From: Plantago major | Taxonomy: Eukaryota; Streptophyta; Magnoliopsida; Lamiales; Plantaginaceae | DNA length: 64,000 nucleotides | Direction of reading: 5' to 3' | Assembly (NCBI GenBank): GCA_026545765.1 | Contig: CM048842.1 | Span: 71,227,871-71,291,870, forward strand | Shown: in pieces, positions 23,438 through 35,599 of the stretch | Position numbering within the stretch: position 1 is the stretch's first letter | How the letters are laid out: every line of letters starts with the position of its first letter | Made by a program: the position numbers and the translations under genes | The notes under the pieces: model-generated | Database searches by the model: none | Told to the model about the DNA's origin: nothing | The model's input: only the letters and a program-made list of their open reading frames with translations

Positions 23438-25368
23438 TTAGGCCTTTGTAGCTTCAAGAGGAGCAGAAGCCCTGGTTGCAATAATCTGCTCATATAAGTC
23501 TCTAATCTTCAATCCGACGATTGTTTGGAAAAGACCTGTTCCATTGTTGCTTCCAGGGAAATCTGCGTGCTTCAGCATTTGCTGGGTGATTTCACCATAG
23601 AACTTTGTAGAGATGTTGCTCAGATGGCTTTCAACATAGATGAGTTCATCTAGTCTGTCGAATTGACCATCCATTTCCAATACAGACACCTGCAAAGAGA
23701 CAGTTAGTGTATTTAATCCAATTAAGCTGTGTTTCAATTTGTTTATAATGAAGTTATGGTGCGTACCTCTTGACCATAGTAAGTGTCAGGGCCGTATGTG
23801 AACTTGATGCCAGGGTAAGAACATGTTAACTTCCTTCCGCAAGGAATCCATGAAATGGTGGATCCTTCATCAAACAGGTAAACCGGGTTGAAAAACTTGA
23901 TGCCTTCTTTCATGATCAATCGCACTCTTAGAACCTTGCCCTCATTGTCGTCTGGAATGAGTTGAGTGGGCAATACTTCTATAACTGCATCCGCGTATTG
24001 CTTTTGTGGGTCTGCAAACATGATAGAGGAACATTAGAATTTATGCTCTTTCGTGTTCATTTTTGTTTCTGTGTTGTGATACTGCACATATACAAATTAG
24101 TGAATTACCAATGTAAGCATCAAAGTCGGGTTTTCTTGCTTCGATACTAGCTTGAATGCTTTCTAGGCTGTGACCTCTTTCAGCCATGTCCCTCTGCATT
24201 TTTTGCATGTATTAATGATCACTTTCCTTGTGCAGGTAGTAAGATTAAAATTTACATGCTTAAAGGAGAATTATTTACCTGAATTTTCCATGCGAATTTA
24301 ACTTCATTGCTGATGTCCAGGTAAATACTGAAGTCCAAAAGATCTCTAACTCGTGAATCGTACCTATAAATATTTAAAATAATCAATAATTAATTCTTTT
24401 CTGTAATCCTAGTAGAAAATTTAATTCAGTATTACTAATATACTTTTCCCTTTAATAATTTTTAATAAATTAGAAAAGAAAGAATATCTATAATAGAATG
24501 ATAGAATGGATATAGGGATGTGGTAAGTATAGGATTGCATGGGTCAGCAAAAAATATGACGTGGAAAATATTCATTCCTCAACCATACAATTAAAGATAG
24601 CTTCATCAACATCAAATCCATTATAACCACAAAAACAAAATCTTTATCTTAGCTAAATCCTTAACACATTCATTAATCACAAAGTAAATGTTAAAAACCT
24701 CAACTCACGGATGAATGTTAGAATTTTTATAGTGAAACTTCAAAAGCACCATGCAAAATTAACAATGACAAGGTTGTAAGACAACATATGTTTGTGATCG
24801 GTGATGAAAGAACGAAAACGATAACTTACATTGGGTGTAATCCTTCAATGACAAAGATCTTGGGAGGCTTGATTGTCTCTGGAGGATCCAACAATCCGGT
24901 GACATGGTTATAGATAGGTTTCTCAATAGCAACGCCGTTTTTAATGGCCTTAACTTGCTCGTACATAAGGTCGAAATCATTGGCTCTCGGGTCAAGAGCT
25001 GTAACTCCCTTTTCCTTCCTTCCATACCTGTCAAGTGAGTGATAGTCATCCAAACATATCACTGTGGTAGTGTCACTTATGAGCGTGTTCGAGTCGGGGT
25101 TACCGCCCTTTGGTGGCTCGGCAGCTCCACCGAACACGCTGGTCAGCCGTCTCATGAAGGTACTCTTTCCACAGCCAGAGTCAGCTGCCAAGCCGATGAT
25201 TACAGGTTTTTCCACAGCTGCGCATGTTATCTTTCTGGCAGCGGCGTAGTATGTGGTTTTCTTGGCAGTGTAGAAAATGACTTGTTTTTGAGTGAATCCC
25301 AAGTGGGTTTTTGGTAGTGTAGAGATCGAACATGTTGAGTTAAATGATTGTACTGTGCAAATTGCCAT
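23438..25368 (-). CDS. PRK: Chloroplast phosphoribulokinase
   Basis: Calvin-cycle enzyme that phosphorylates ribulose 5-phosphate to ribulose 1,5-bisphosphate in the stroma. Five exons: 25368-24830, 24363-24279, 24193-24109, 24011-23767 and 23689-23438, giving 401 aa (spinach precursor 402). A transit peptide of about 50 residues precedes KPVIIGLAADSGCGKSTFMR, which holds the P-loop and the first regulatory cysteine. The second is in TTVICLDDYHSLDR; these two form the thioredoxin-controlled disulfide in the known enzyme. The C-terminal pair is in WIPCGRKLTCSYPG. The end ATKA matches the family. An in-frame ATG at 25398 would add ten residues (MKKKATKLKT); I prefer 25368 (MAICTV), which matches known PRK starts. 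The gene looks intact. Confidence 0.97.
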
Positions 25369-26689
25369 TGTTTTTAATTTTGTTGCTTTTTTCTTCAAGT
25401 GTTCTTCCTCTTCTTCTCTCTAGTGGAGAAGTGTTAAGAGTGTGTGGAGAGAAGAAGAGATGGAGTAGCAATGGTTCTAGTGACATGCAAACTTGAGCTT
25501 GGATTTTATTCTTTTCTTATTTGGTTCTTGAGGGTAAGAAGACAAGAGTGTAATGTGAGGACAGAAAACAAAATGAAGAAGAGGTTATGGTTAAAGGAAA
25601 AGAGATGAGAGTTTTGGATAGGGAGCTCTATGTATTGTGTTGTATGATCATGGCAAGTACATTGCATGTTCTGCCCCTTTCGTTCAAGTATAATTGATAG
25701 GTGATTTCAACATGGAGAGGGCTTAATTGGTACTTTCACTTGTCATCGAAGATTAGTGATTACTCAGCTTAACCATGAAAACGTTTTATGCTTATTAATG
25801 TTACAATCGTAACCGCTGATGCACCATCTGCCTATCTCATATAGCATGTCGACTCCACCCATTCTATTAGAAGGTATACCATTAATTACAACTTTGAAAT
25901 TTATACGTTGTTTCAATAGTGAAATTGTTTATGAGGTGATTATACAAGGTTCTGATATCTGATGATAACCGTTCCTACAAGGGCATGAATGACTTGGCAA
26001 TCTGGATATTTGAATCTGAGATGGCAGTAGGTAATTGGGCTGTTAAAGGATGAGAAGTATGGGGTGTTGTGTTGAGAACAGTGGACCCAATAAATTCAAT
26101 TCAAGTGCGGTTCAAAACACTTGGGTTCATAGCCTCGAGGACCTTATTAGGCTCAGCAATCTTTTTCAAGAGCCTATGGCTTCTTCATGGAAGAAAAATT
26201 GTGTCCATTGAAACAATTCTGAGGCTATCCCTTTTTTATCCGTCACAATTACTTCAAAACAAAATGAACACTGAAAGCGGACTTTTGATCCTTTTGGGCA
26301 TATGGATAAAAGTTCAAGAGATAGACAGCAACTAAGCTCAGCTCACCACAGAACTGTAGCATAGATAGTCGTCATGGAAAACTAGATGTTCAGATTTTGT
26401 CACATGAGAAGTGACTAGTACATCTATGCTTTAATCCGAAAGTTGCATTGCAAACACTCTTTGCACTCTTCTACCATTGAAATATGAACGTGAATTTCAG
26501 GAACAAAAGAACAAATTATTTAACAAGACAACATTTTCCTAGGAGCAAGGAGACAGTGTATCAAATTCAATCATTGTATAACATCTAAATTTACTACTAT
26601 GTCGTAAAGGAGAAGTACAAATTCCTGAACAGAATATATACTCAGGCCACTCGAAAGGAATAAGGCTTTGCTCAAGATGCATTCAGTCA
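25369..26689. other. PRK promoter region and 3' flank of SCAMP
   Basis: The first few hundred bases hold the PRK 5' leader and promoter; a CT/GA-rich tract at about 25390-25470 fits a leader. The rest is gene-free to my reading. Confidence 0.5.
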
Positions 26690-29600
26690 CTACTTGTTAC
26701 CTCTGAAATATGCGTATACTTTCTGCAATAGAAACAGGGAGAATTGAGAATGAGTAATCCGGCAAAGTTCAGCAATAAAAGAACCTTACACATAAGATGC
26801 ATCCCTCATTTACTCTACTTGATTAGAAGCCAGTAAATTCTAGATTCATTAAGAACTAATGCGTGAAACAAATGAAAATGCAAAATCCAATGGTATTTTC
26901 TCACTCTACCGTGCTGTTAAGTAGCCCATGATAGAGAAACTGTTTCTACCATTTATCCATGAACACCGCTACTTGGTTCTCAAATAATGCTTCAGGAAAT
27001 CATACATAACTTGAATTTGATCACGTTTTACTAAGAATTTCATTGTATAACAAATCTGTGGGGAATTAATTGTACCAAATGAATATAGAAGGCTTTAATA
27101 AAGCTTAACAATTCTCTAACCTGGAGAACCCAGATGCTCAGCAATGTTTCTAAGCAAAACAAAGCAAAACCAATCATGTAAAAGATCTGCATGAAAATAA
27201 TTTGCATGTTAGTTTAACATAGATGGGCCTGGACAAGGTGTGGGTAATAAGTGAAATCAGAGGCAATAAACAAAATAGATAAATAAAAAGAAACCAACAA
27301 AGGTGTGTAATTCTTATACTACCTGTACTGCTGTACAGGAGAAAGAATCTACCACTTATTCGCAGATACATGTTCTACAATCTACAGGAATAAAACCAAC
27401 AAAGGTATGTAATTCTTATACTACCTGTACTGCTGTACAGGAGAAAGAATCTACCACTTATTCGCAGATACATGTTCTACAATCTACAGGAATACAAATA
27501 CATTTTCTACGCCAATTTGCTCATTACACCCAAAAATGTTGATAGCCATTTTGAAGGTATGAAATTAGGTGGAACGCTACCTAACAATACTTTTGTGCTA
27601 AATATAGTTTAACCATTATATAGAATAATAAGTTAATAACTAATAATCCCAGCAACATAGATGTTAGCACAAGCAGGAATCTTACCCCAACCAAAACATT
27701 GTCAGAGAAGACATCAATTGCAGCAAGAATGCCCCTGAAAGTTACAAATATGAAATGAGTACATCAGTGAAGAAGATAAAGATTATATGCACAAAACAGT
27801 GTGCACATTTTTCTGTTGGCAATTTAAATAGTACTTCCTCCGTCCCGTCCCATGTTACTCATTTTGACTTTTTTCAGTCAACCGTTTCAACTTTGACTAC
27901 GAATAAATCTTAAACGGTAAATGTAAAATGTTCAATTAAATTATATTATGATACTTTAAGGACTAAAGTTTCATAATATAATTTAATCGAACATTTTACA
28001 TTTGCGGTTTAAGATTAATTTGTAGTCAAAGTTGGACACTGTTGACTGGAAAAAGTCAAAGTGGGTAACATGGGACGGGACGGAGGAAGTACATGTTAGA
28101 TCAAGTGCATCGCACATTCATAGATTAAGAAGGAATATCATAGACCCTGGTGAAAGGGGGACTCACGTTAGGGATCTCCCATGGAAGACAATTGGCGGAG
28201 CAATCGCAGCAAGTATGCAAAAAGCAATATGAATCTGCACAGTGAAAATAGGCTCAGATCAATACAGATAAGGTATTGCCAAATGAGAAAAAATTATCAA
28301 AACATAACAATAAACATACCATATAGAACAGAAAGAACCAGCCAAAATTCAATGCACTTTCAGTCCTGAGGTGAGATATAAATATGTTAGCATTATCATC
28401 GGACTCCAAGACTCCAATAGATATATAATTAGGACAAGGTTACCTTATAGCGCGATACAAAGGCCTGTACCACAGCACATATGAAATCGGGCATCCCATT
28501 ATGGCATATATTATGGCAAGGAAGAAAATCCTGACACCTACACATTGGAAATAAATCAGATTAACCCAATCCTGGAGATTGAAATCCATAGTCCATAGAT
28601 GCTCAAGGGTAACAGATAATAAGAGTAAATGACGCAAACAAAATGATGTATCTTACCACCGCCCCTTATCCAACAAACAGTGATTGCTATGACATTGAAC
28701 ACAAGGCAGAGGATGATACCTGCACCAATCAACAGGAAACGATATCAACTACCCCCAATTACCAAAAGTTACTGTAACTTGTATTAAACTAGAGTAACAA
28801 AAGATTCAGAAGCTTCAGACCAGTTATAGTTACACCATAAAGAATGAAATAGGAAAAAATCGATGCGATAGTAATTAATTCATAATGACTACTATGTTTT
28901 AAGAAAAATGCAACAAACTACACTTCCAGACTGATAAGGAAGCTACTTTTAAGAAATGACTAGCAAAAAACTGTTCACGCTTCTAGATAGACATGTCCTA
29001 CTAATTTAATAGCACACAAATAAATGTAGTTAATATTAGCAATATCTAAGAGTACAATAAAGATAACAGCACCCTGCGGAAATCATACGTAGCGCAGCAG
29101 AAGTTCTCTTTTTCACAAGTTCCAAAAATTGATTAGGCATACAACTACAATTGTTCCTCTGATTTTCCTTGTCTTAATACACGAAGTTCATATCACAGGT
29201 GCATCTTTCAAAGTGGACTTTAGAGATGGCAGATAGCCACACACAAAATATAAAAAGAGGAAACAAAAAATGTATCATAAATAAATAATAAATGAACGGC
29301 ATCGGAACTCGTTAACTAAGAAGCTAAGTTAATAGAACAAAAGGCGTGCCAACAGAAAAGGCCGCTCATGAGTGAGTGTAAATTATTGATTTTGAACATT
29401 AGTAGCAACTAGCAAATAGCAGAGCACCCTATACATACCTAACCAACTGGCAAAGGCTAGATATTGCAGCCTCTGAGCATGAACTGGTATCTCATTGGCG
29501 ATATCATGGTGAATAATGGGGAAAAATGGAGGCCAGTTTCTGTCATCCACGGGCACATTAGCTGAACAAAAGAATACAATATGAATTTAGATTAAGCAGC

Positions 29601-31204
29601 CAATAACAATCATAATGAAAGATCCCGAGGAGCCCAGGCCACAGCTTACCATTGGCAACAGCCTCTTCTCGGCGTTTAATCTCCTACAAAAACATTAACA
29701 AATTGAATGAACCACAAGAAAACCAGTATATAGAACCCATTTAAAACCCAAAAATACATAGCAAATAACATGGAAGAAGAAGAGAAAATCAATGTCTTAT
29801 AGGTTTTATTCTACTAGTAATTTTCATAAAACATTAGATTCTATTATATTAAACAAGAACATTTAATCTACTTTCGAGGCTTGGCCATTAACTACAGAAT
29901 ACAGATATCTAATTGCCTTTAGCATAAACTGATTAGACATGACTCTTTTCACTTCAAATAATTACTATACGAGCACAATAGAAGGCCAAATATAAATATC
30001 AGAATAGCATATGTAGATTACAGATTATTTCTAGCTACATCATTACACAAAAAGATAATTGTTAAATCATACATTTCCCAGCTCTCCAGGAACCAACAAT
30101 AACAAAAGAAACACATGAACGATATAAAAACTAACCCTTTCTCTCCTGCCCAAATCTGCTTCCCAGTTCGAGAGTTCTTTTTCTTTTGATCTGGAATCCT
30201 GCAGTCATCCGGAAACATTAAGAACTTGATTGATATGCAATGTAGAATTGCAGACTCAGTGTATCGTTATTGACTAAATTACATTCATGGTGTCCAATGG
30301 TATATCAACAGTGGCATCATGTTTCTGACCAAAACCAAATGTATTGGCAACTGCTTTGGGAATACGTGACTTTGATCCTCCACCGTTCTGCAATAGATCA
30401 AAAGACGATAGCTATAATTACAGAAAAGATATAATATCTATAAAAAAAACTACAATCTATTTGGCTTCGTGTTGCAATTAGGATCCCGTTTACCATGATG
30501 TAATAACAGATACAAATGCTCCTAGAGAAGTTGTCAAGTGGGTTATACATAGTGACAATGACTATGTTTAGCATTAAAAACTCCAGGAATCTAGTCTAAT
30601 TGACTACATGACTGAATCAACACCTGGTCTTCCTAATGACCCGCATGCTTAGGGAACACCTCCACATATGCTATTGGCAAAAGGCAACATGTCCTACCTA
30701 CCAAATCATACAACCAGAATTTCAGAAAGCCGATTGTAGATCAAAACAACGTTCATGACTATCGTCTCTATACACCTTCACCAATATGCAAGTGATAGTC
30801 CATGTAATTCATTTGTTCTCACATATTAAGATCTCCATGAATTACAAAACTGGAGCAATTTTACCAACACACTAACACAGTGCATTGTTTAGTGTGTACA
30901 TTTTACATTAAATCCAGTAAATTATCAGTCATCCAGTATCAAAAACATTAACACGAGTAACAAACCTAAAGTGATCAACCGTACACATTTTACTCACCAA
31001 AAATCCAGATCAATCTCAAATCACAAAACAACCGTAAATCTCGGATCTGACTCAAACAGTCAAAATCTTAAAGAAGCAGTAAAAAGCAAAAATCCAAAAA
31101 TAGGCAGATCTAACTGATAGTGAAAAGGAGAGGCAGATTACCGCAAACGGATTGACTTCAGGCTCTTCTTCGTCAAAGGGATTGGGATCGTTTCTGCGAT
31201 TCAT
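26690..31204 (-). CDS. Secretory carrier-associated membrane protein (SCAMP)
   Basis: Four-helix membrane protein of post-Golgi and plasma-membrane/endosomal vesicles. Twelve exons, all phase-consistent: 31204-31142, 30387-30283, 30198-30136, 29683-29650, 29561-29439, 28719-28657, 28537-28444, 28365-28320, 28234-28167, 27734-27686, 27186-27121 and 26722-26690, giving 268 aa. The N-terminus has two NPF motifs (PNPFDEE, VNPFANG) that in the family bind EH-domain proteins, followed by a coiled coil ([20 protein letters not shown]). Helices follow from [15 protein letters not shown] onwards, with the conserved E-peptide-like loop [12 protein letters not shown] between helices 2 and 3. It ends [11 protein letters not shown] Stowaway MITE and a 102-bp tandem duplication sit in introns. 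The gene looks complete. Confidence 0.94.
27291..27494. repeat. 102-bp tandem duplication in a SCAMP intron
   Basis: Two head-to-tail copies (27291-27392 and 27393-27494) that differ at only one or two positions, containing the palindrome-like CTGTACTGCTGTACAG. It lies in the intron between exons 10 and 11 and does not touch splice sites. The near identity points to a recent event. Confidence 0.93.
27834..28089. mobile_element. Stowaway (Tc1/mariner) MITE in a SCAMP intron
   Basis: 256 bp flanked by TA dinucleotides (27832-27833, 28090-28091). The ends read CTTCCTCCGTCCCGTCCCAT and are inverted repeats; the CTCCGTCCC core is the hallmark of plant Stowaway elements. The two halves are complementary almost throughout, so the whole element can fold into one hairpin. 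It lies in the intron between exons 9 and 10, at a distance from the splice sites. Confidence 0.93.
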
Positions 31205-33138
31205 TTGGGGCAAATTGGACTGAGAGAGCTACAAAATCGCAGGAAAAACTCACCTGAAAGAGGATTGGAATCTAGAGTGAAATGAATATAAACAAACTCG
31301 CCGACTAGATTAGCGGTAATACGTATGCATAATAAAGCTTACGGGTTTTGATAAATTTGAGGTTGTGTACAGTAGTAGACTGGTCTGGCACTGTCTACTT
31401 TTTTATGCAGTTGGTACAACTTACAGCAACGCGGGATTGGAATTTATTGTATGTGTACGTGACTGCCACGGGAGTTGGGGGAAATTACGATGATGCCAAT
31501 TGGTGAGTTGCGTAACTTGCGTTACGGTGTGGGAGTCTACTTCAACTGTCTGCTCCTTCCGGTTGGTACCTAAACGAGTTGAATACGAGTATTACATCCT
31601 TCGATACGATTTCGATCTTAGTTTAGTTTAAATTCAGCTCATTAATGAAACGAATTGAATGTCAGAATTGGATGAGTTAGATTTTTATAACGAGTTTTGT
31701 AATCGTAAAGAAATAAATATAAAAAGTCATATGCATAGTATGATAGGACTAACTCGATCTAACTTGATTACAGTAAAAACTACATACAGTAATATCGTCG
31801 GAACCGATACAAAATATTTTTATAAAGAGATTATTTCCAAATAGAGTTTTTTTTTTAAAAGCGTTTATACACAATAGAGTACTAGAAAACGACACACGCT
31901 ACGTGTGTGAAACACAATCTGGATTTACATCCATTATTCATTTTTTTATCTTTTCTTTACTTTACATCTCATAACACACATATACTCTTACTCTGATTTG
32001 TTTTTGTTTTAGAACCAAAATCTTATCCATTTACTAATCTCAAAATGTGGACGAAGAGGAACCATACATTAAGTTAATTATGTCGTCGACTTTTTAGTTC
32101 TCTCCTAAGACCAGTAGAAAGAACATAAAGGAGGTTGAGAAAAAGAAAATTAGAAAAACACGCTCAATTCCAACCCCTCCCAAATCTCCTCCGCCCTAAC
32201 CGCCACTGTGGCATCCAGCCTCTGTATCTTTTTCAAACTCTGTCACCGCAATTGCCTTTCTCAACTCGCATGCCCGACTTACTGAGTAACCCTCTCCCAA
32301 CGAGCCTGCTTCTGAACCGGCATGATCTTTATGACCTCGTCCTCGAGAGAAGGGCAGAGGTCGATCGATGATTTGGTACTCCTTTAGACCTTGATTGATC
32401 TTCAAGACCTTGATTTTCTCTAGGGATTTGATTTTGCCGTCTTTTACCGAGCTTTGTGCATTTCTCCTCCTCTGCGGCCGCCACGTCATCAGCCACCTAG
32501 GTCTCCGCCACATCCCTTTCTGGCTGGACTCGCCTTCCTATTAGTTTGGCAACTGGTTGTGGCGGAGAGAAGAAATGGAGGGTAGATTCTTTCCGTGCCT
32601 TACACGCGTTGTGTTTGTGAGATTGGGTTTTCTCGTATATTTTGGTACTTTTGAACTATGTCAGATGAAATTGAGATAAAATCGTTCCCTTTTCACGCGC
32701 TCCAAGTTTGGTTATATCATTACTTTTAATTTAATTCTTTTAGGGGGGTTTTACTTTAGTTGATTGAATAGGTAAATAAACACATGATGAAATAGATGAT
32801 CAACTCGATTATGTTATTAAGTGAACCGAGTTCGAGCTGAATACTCGTTAAAGTTTATAGTTTGAATTAGTAAAATTTTAACTTTTATGGTATTTACATG
32901 AAATAAATCAAAGGTGACTGGATATTAATGATAATAAACCAAAGAAAAATGAACTCTTTTTAACACTTTGGGCTGGGTATAATGTCAACAAAATCCAAAA
33001 TTTCATTCAAATACAGCTTTTAAAGCATACATACAACATTTTATTTATAATTTAACCAAGATGATAACAGAAACACAGTTTCACTCCAAACATACAAATT
33101 ATAATCAGCTGATTTATCCATCTACTTGTCCAGAAAGT
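31205..33138. other. SCAMP promoter region and 3' flank of UGT copy A
   Basis: The SCAMP 5' leader and promoter lie in about 31.2-31.5 kb. The rest is AT-rich with a C-rich patch at 32.15-32.5 kb and no supported gene. From about 32.82 kb the sequence becomes similar to 41.88-42.07 kb (AATACTCGTTAAAGTT, GAATTAGTAAAATTTTAAC), marking the downstream part of the UGT duplication unit. Confidence 0.5.
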
Positions 33139-34788
33139 CTAATGCAGCAGAACTTCTTTCACCAGATTTTCAAGATTGAGAAATGATGAACCATCAGGAC
33201 TAATGGTAGCCTCTTTAGCCTTAGCCTTCCACTCCATTGCTTTCTTCTTCAGTTCTGCGCGGTCTTCATCCATAAACTTCATCACTGCGCCCTTAATCAC
33301 GTCCCTGCCAGAGTTTCTAGCGATTTCCTTCCCAATTCCCCATTCATCCCAAATGAACTTGCTATTTGTCGGCTGTTCTGAGGCGCATGGCATGCACAAG
33401 AATGGAACGCCTGCCGTTATCCCTTCTAAAGTCGAGTTCCAACCACAGTGGGTCAAGAACCCTCCAACAGAAGGATGGTTCAGAACTCTTTCTTGATCAC
33501 ACCAACTTGCTATTAGTCCTCTTTCTTTAGTTTCAGTAACGAAATCACGCGGCAGGATTGTCGCATTGCCCTTAAACCAGTCGGACCTGATTATCCAGAA
33601 GAAGTTCTTCTTGCTGTCTGCAAGACCATTAGCCAGTTCAAGAATTTCACTCGGAGTCATCACGGCAAGACTCCCAAAATTCACGTATAGAACCGAGTTT
33701 GGCTCCTTAGAATCGAGCCACTGTATGCTATCATCATCTGCTTTCCATAGGCTGCCATCGAGAAGTTCTAGACTCTTATCAGGAATTTGATCAACTAGCA
33801 ACTGAAGAGGTCCAATTGGGTACATTGGAGGAAACAGTGGCGACAGGAAATCCAGCATATTGCGTTCTAAATCATCAAATGTGTAAAGAATGACAGCAGA
33901 AGCTTTCGCAGTTGCTTCAACTTGTTCTTTAGTATACTCCAGAACGAAGTCATTTGGTTCCGTTGTCCGAATGAAGCTTGCTACGTCTTTGAGCCGGAAA
34001 TCTTTCAGGCCAGGAACCCAATCAACAGGAGCATCTAAACTTCCATCTGTCAGATAACTCGAATCTGGAAATCAGGAAAAATAAAAAACATATTGTAATC
34101 AGTATGTCGAGAAAGAGCAGTACTTGCTTGTGAGTTGTCATGGTCTAACGTGATAGATACTTAGATTGTCTATAAATAAGGCATAACAGAGAAACCAAAA
34201 CAGGTATATGTTTAACACGTTAGACCGTCTCATACAGCCGTTTGTCATCGAAAAAATAGAGAGGATATGAATCTATGATGTACCTTTAAATGGAGTGACA
34301 CCCTTGTCTAACAAATCACCACATAGTTTCAAACTCAATAATCCACATGCCCCGAATGTCCAAAACATAACGCAGGGGATACCGATCTCTTGTGCTGCTT
34401 GGAGAGGAAATGACATGACCCCATCAGCTATAATGCAAGTAACAGGAGGAACTGATGATCCAGCTGAGTCATTCAGCTTTCGTAGAAGTTCCCGAAACGG
34501 GGCTAAACTGTGTTCCTTAGTCGAACGGCACAGAGTTGGAATATCATGCACAACATCAGTCTCGGACGAAACAGGCAGGCCGTCCGAGATGCTTTCGAAG
34601 CGAAAATCAGGGAGGCTTTGGAGATAGTTTGAGCCTTTGGACTTTAGCAGGCGCTTGTGATTGTAGTCTGTATTGACAAATGTGATGAAGAAGCCTTTGT
34701 GATGGAGCAATTTTGCAAGCTTCATGAGTGGGTTAATGTGGCCTTGTGATGGAAATGGAACAAACACAGCATGGGGCTTTGCAGACAT
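33139..34788 (-). CDS. UDP-glycosyltransferase, UGT85-like (copy A, intact)
   Basis: Soluble enzyme that moves a sugar from a UDP-sugar to a small lipophilic acceptor; the acceptor cannot be predicted. Exon 1 is 34788-34284 and exon 2 34064-33139, joined in phase (K|D), 476 aa, normal for the family. The N-terminus has KPHAVFVPFPSQGHINPLMK with the catalytic histidine at residue 17 and an Asp in IIADGVMSF. The C-terminal PSPG box starts at WCDQERVLNHPSVGGF, continues HCGWNSTLEG and ends CASEQPTN, binding the UDP-sugar. The single intron at this site is typical of UGT85-type genes. A TATA box lies 93 bp before the ATG. A near-identical copy B is 8.9 kb away in the same orientation. Confidence 0.95.
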
Positions 34789-34880
34789 TTTTGTAAGTGA
34801 TAGTAGCGTGTTTAAATCTTTGATTGGTTTAGTTCTTGTTTGGGGTTTTGAGTGTGATTTGAATGGAAGAGTGATTGGGT

Positions 34881-34890
34881 CTATTTATAC
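34881..34890 (-). promoter_or_regulatory. TATA box of UGT copy A
   Basis: GTATAAATAG on the minus strand, 93 bp before the ATG; the same ten bases occur at the matching position before copy B. Confidence 0.7.
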
Positions 34891-35016
34891 ATCATTGGTG
34901 GTTTTTTAATTATCTGTCCAAAGAAAATGACAAGTCATGGGGAGAAGAAAAAGAGAACTTGGGAAATGTTGATGGATTGGTTTTGATATTGATAACCTAA
35001 ACAAATTTGAGTAACT

Positions 35017-35228
35017 GTATCCTAGATAGATAATTTATTTAGAAACGAATCTTATATTATCAATAAAATTATTAATATTATTAATTAAAATACCTATGTT
35101 ATCAATATTAGTATTTTTTTTCATATTATAACAATACTTATTTTGTTAATAACGTTTTGATTAATAACATTGATGGTTTTATTGATAACATAGGCCGACT
35201 CTGGATAAGTTAACTAGATACCGTCTCC
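35017..35228. mobile_element. MITE of unassigned superfamily, copy 1
   Basis: About 210 bp with degenerate inverted ends (left CTAGATAGATAATTTATT; right, inverted, GGAGACGGTATCTAGTTAAC). The interior shares long runs with copy 2, for example TTGATTAATAACAT and GATGGTTTTATTGATAACAT. No clear target duplication. Confidence 0.6.
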
Positions 35229-35375
35229 AAATTTACAAGGTGTTCGTAGAATTTAGGATTTTTTACTACTAGAATTACAAGCTTATAAATTAGATAAGTT
35301 TATTTTGAACATGTTATCTGAATGTATATTAATATAGCCACTTTACTAAAATAGCAAAAAAGATAAAGAGCTCCC

Positions 35376-35595
35376 GAGATACGGTCTCTAGATAATTTAT
35401 CTAGAGACGGATCTATATTATCAAGAAAATCATCGATGTCATTAATCAAATCACATATGTTCTCAACATGAGTGTTTTTTCATATTACAATGAGACTTAT
35501 TTCGTTTACAAGATAGACGTTTTGATTAATAACATGGATGGTTTTATTGATAACATATTACGCATTTAGATAAATTATCTAAAGACCGTCTCTCT
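35376..35595. mobile_element. MITE of unassigned superfamily, copy 2
   Basis: About 220 bp; inverted ends ACGGTCTCTAGATAATTTAT and, from the right, GACGGTCTTTAGATAATTTA. Same orientation as copy 1, about 150 bp away, and better preserved at its ends. It abuts the 3' end of the neighbouring LINE. Confidence 0.65.
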
Positions 35596-35599
35596 CAAA

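Noticed and set aside
16065-25368. A functional cluster of PLGG1 and PRK
   Set aside because: Opposite strands, a transposon fossil and an unrelated BPC gene between them; no shared control signal seen.
28032-28232. Short frame on the plus strand in the SCAMP region
   Set aside because: Overlaps the Stowaway hairpin end and SCAMP exon 9 on the other strand; no protein family match.
33176-33496. Open frame of 106 codons on the plus strand, identical in both UGT copies (also 42104-42424)
   Set aside because: It is antisense to the UGT C-terminal exon; identity follows from the near-identical DNA of the two copies, not from coding selection.
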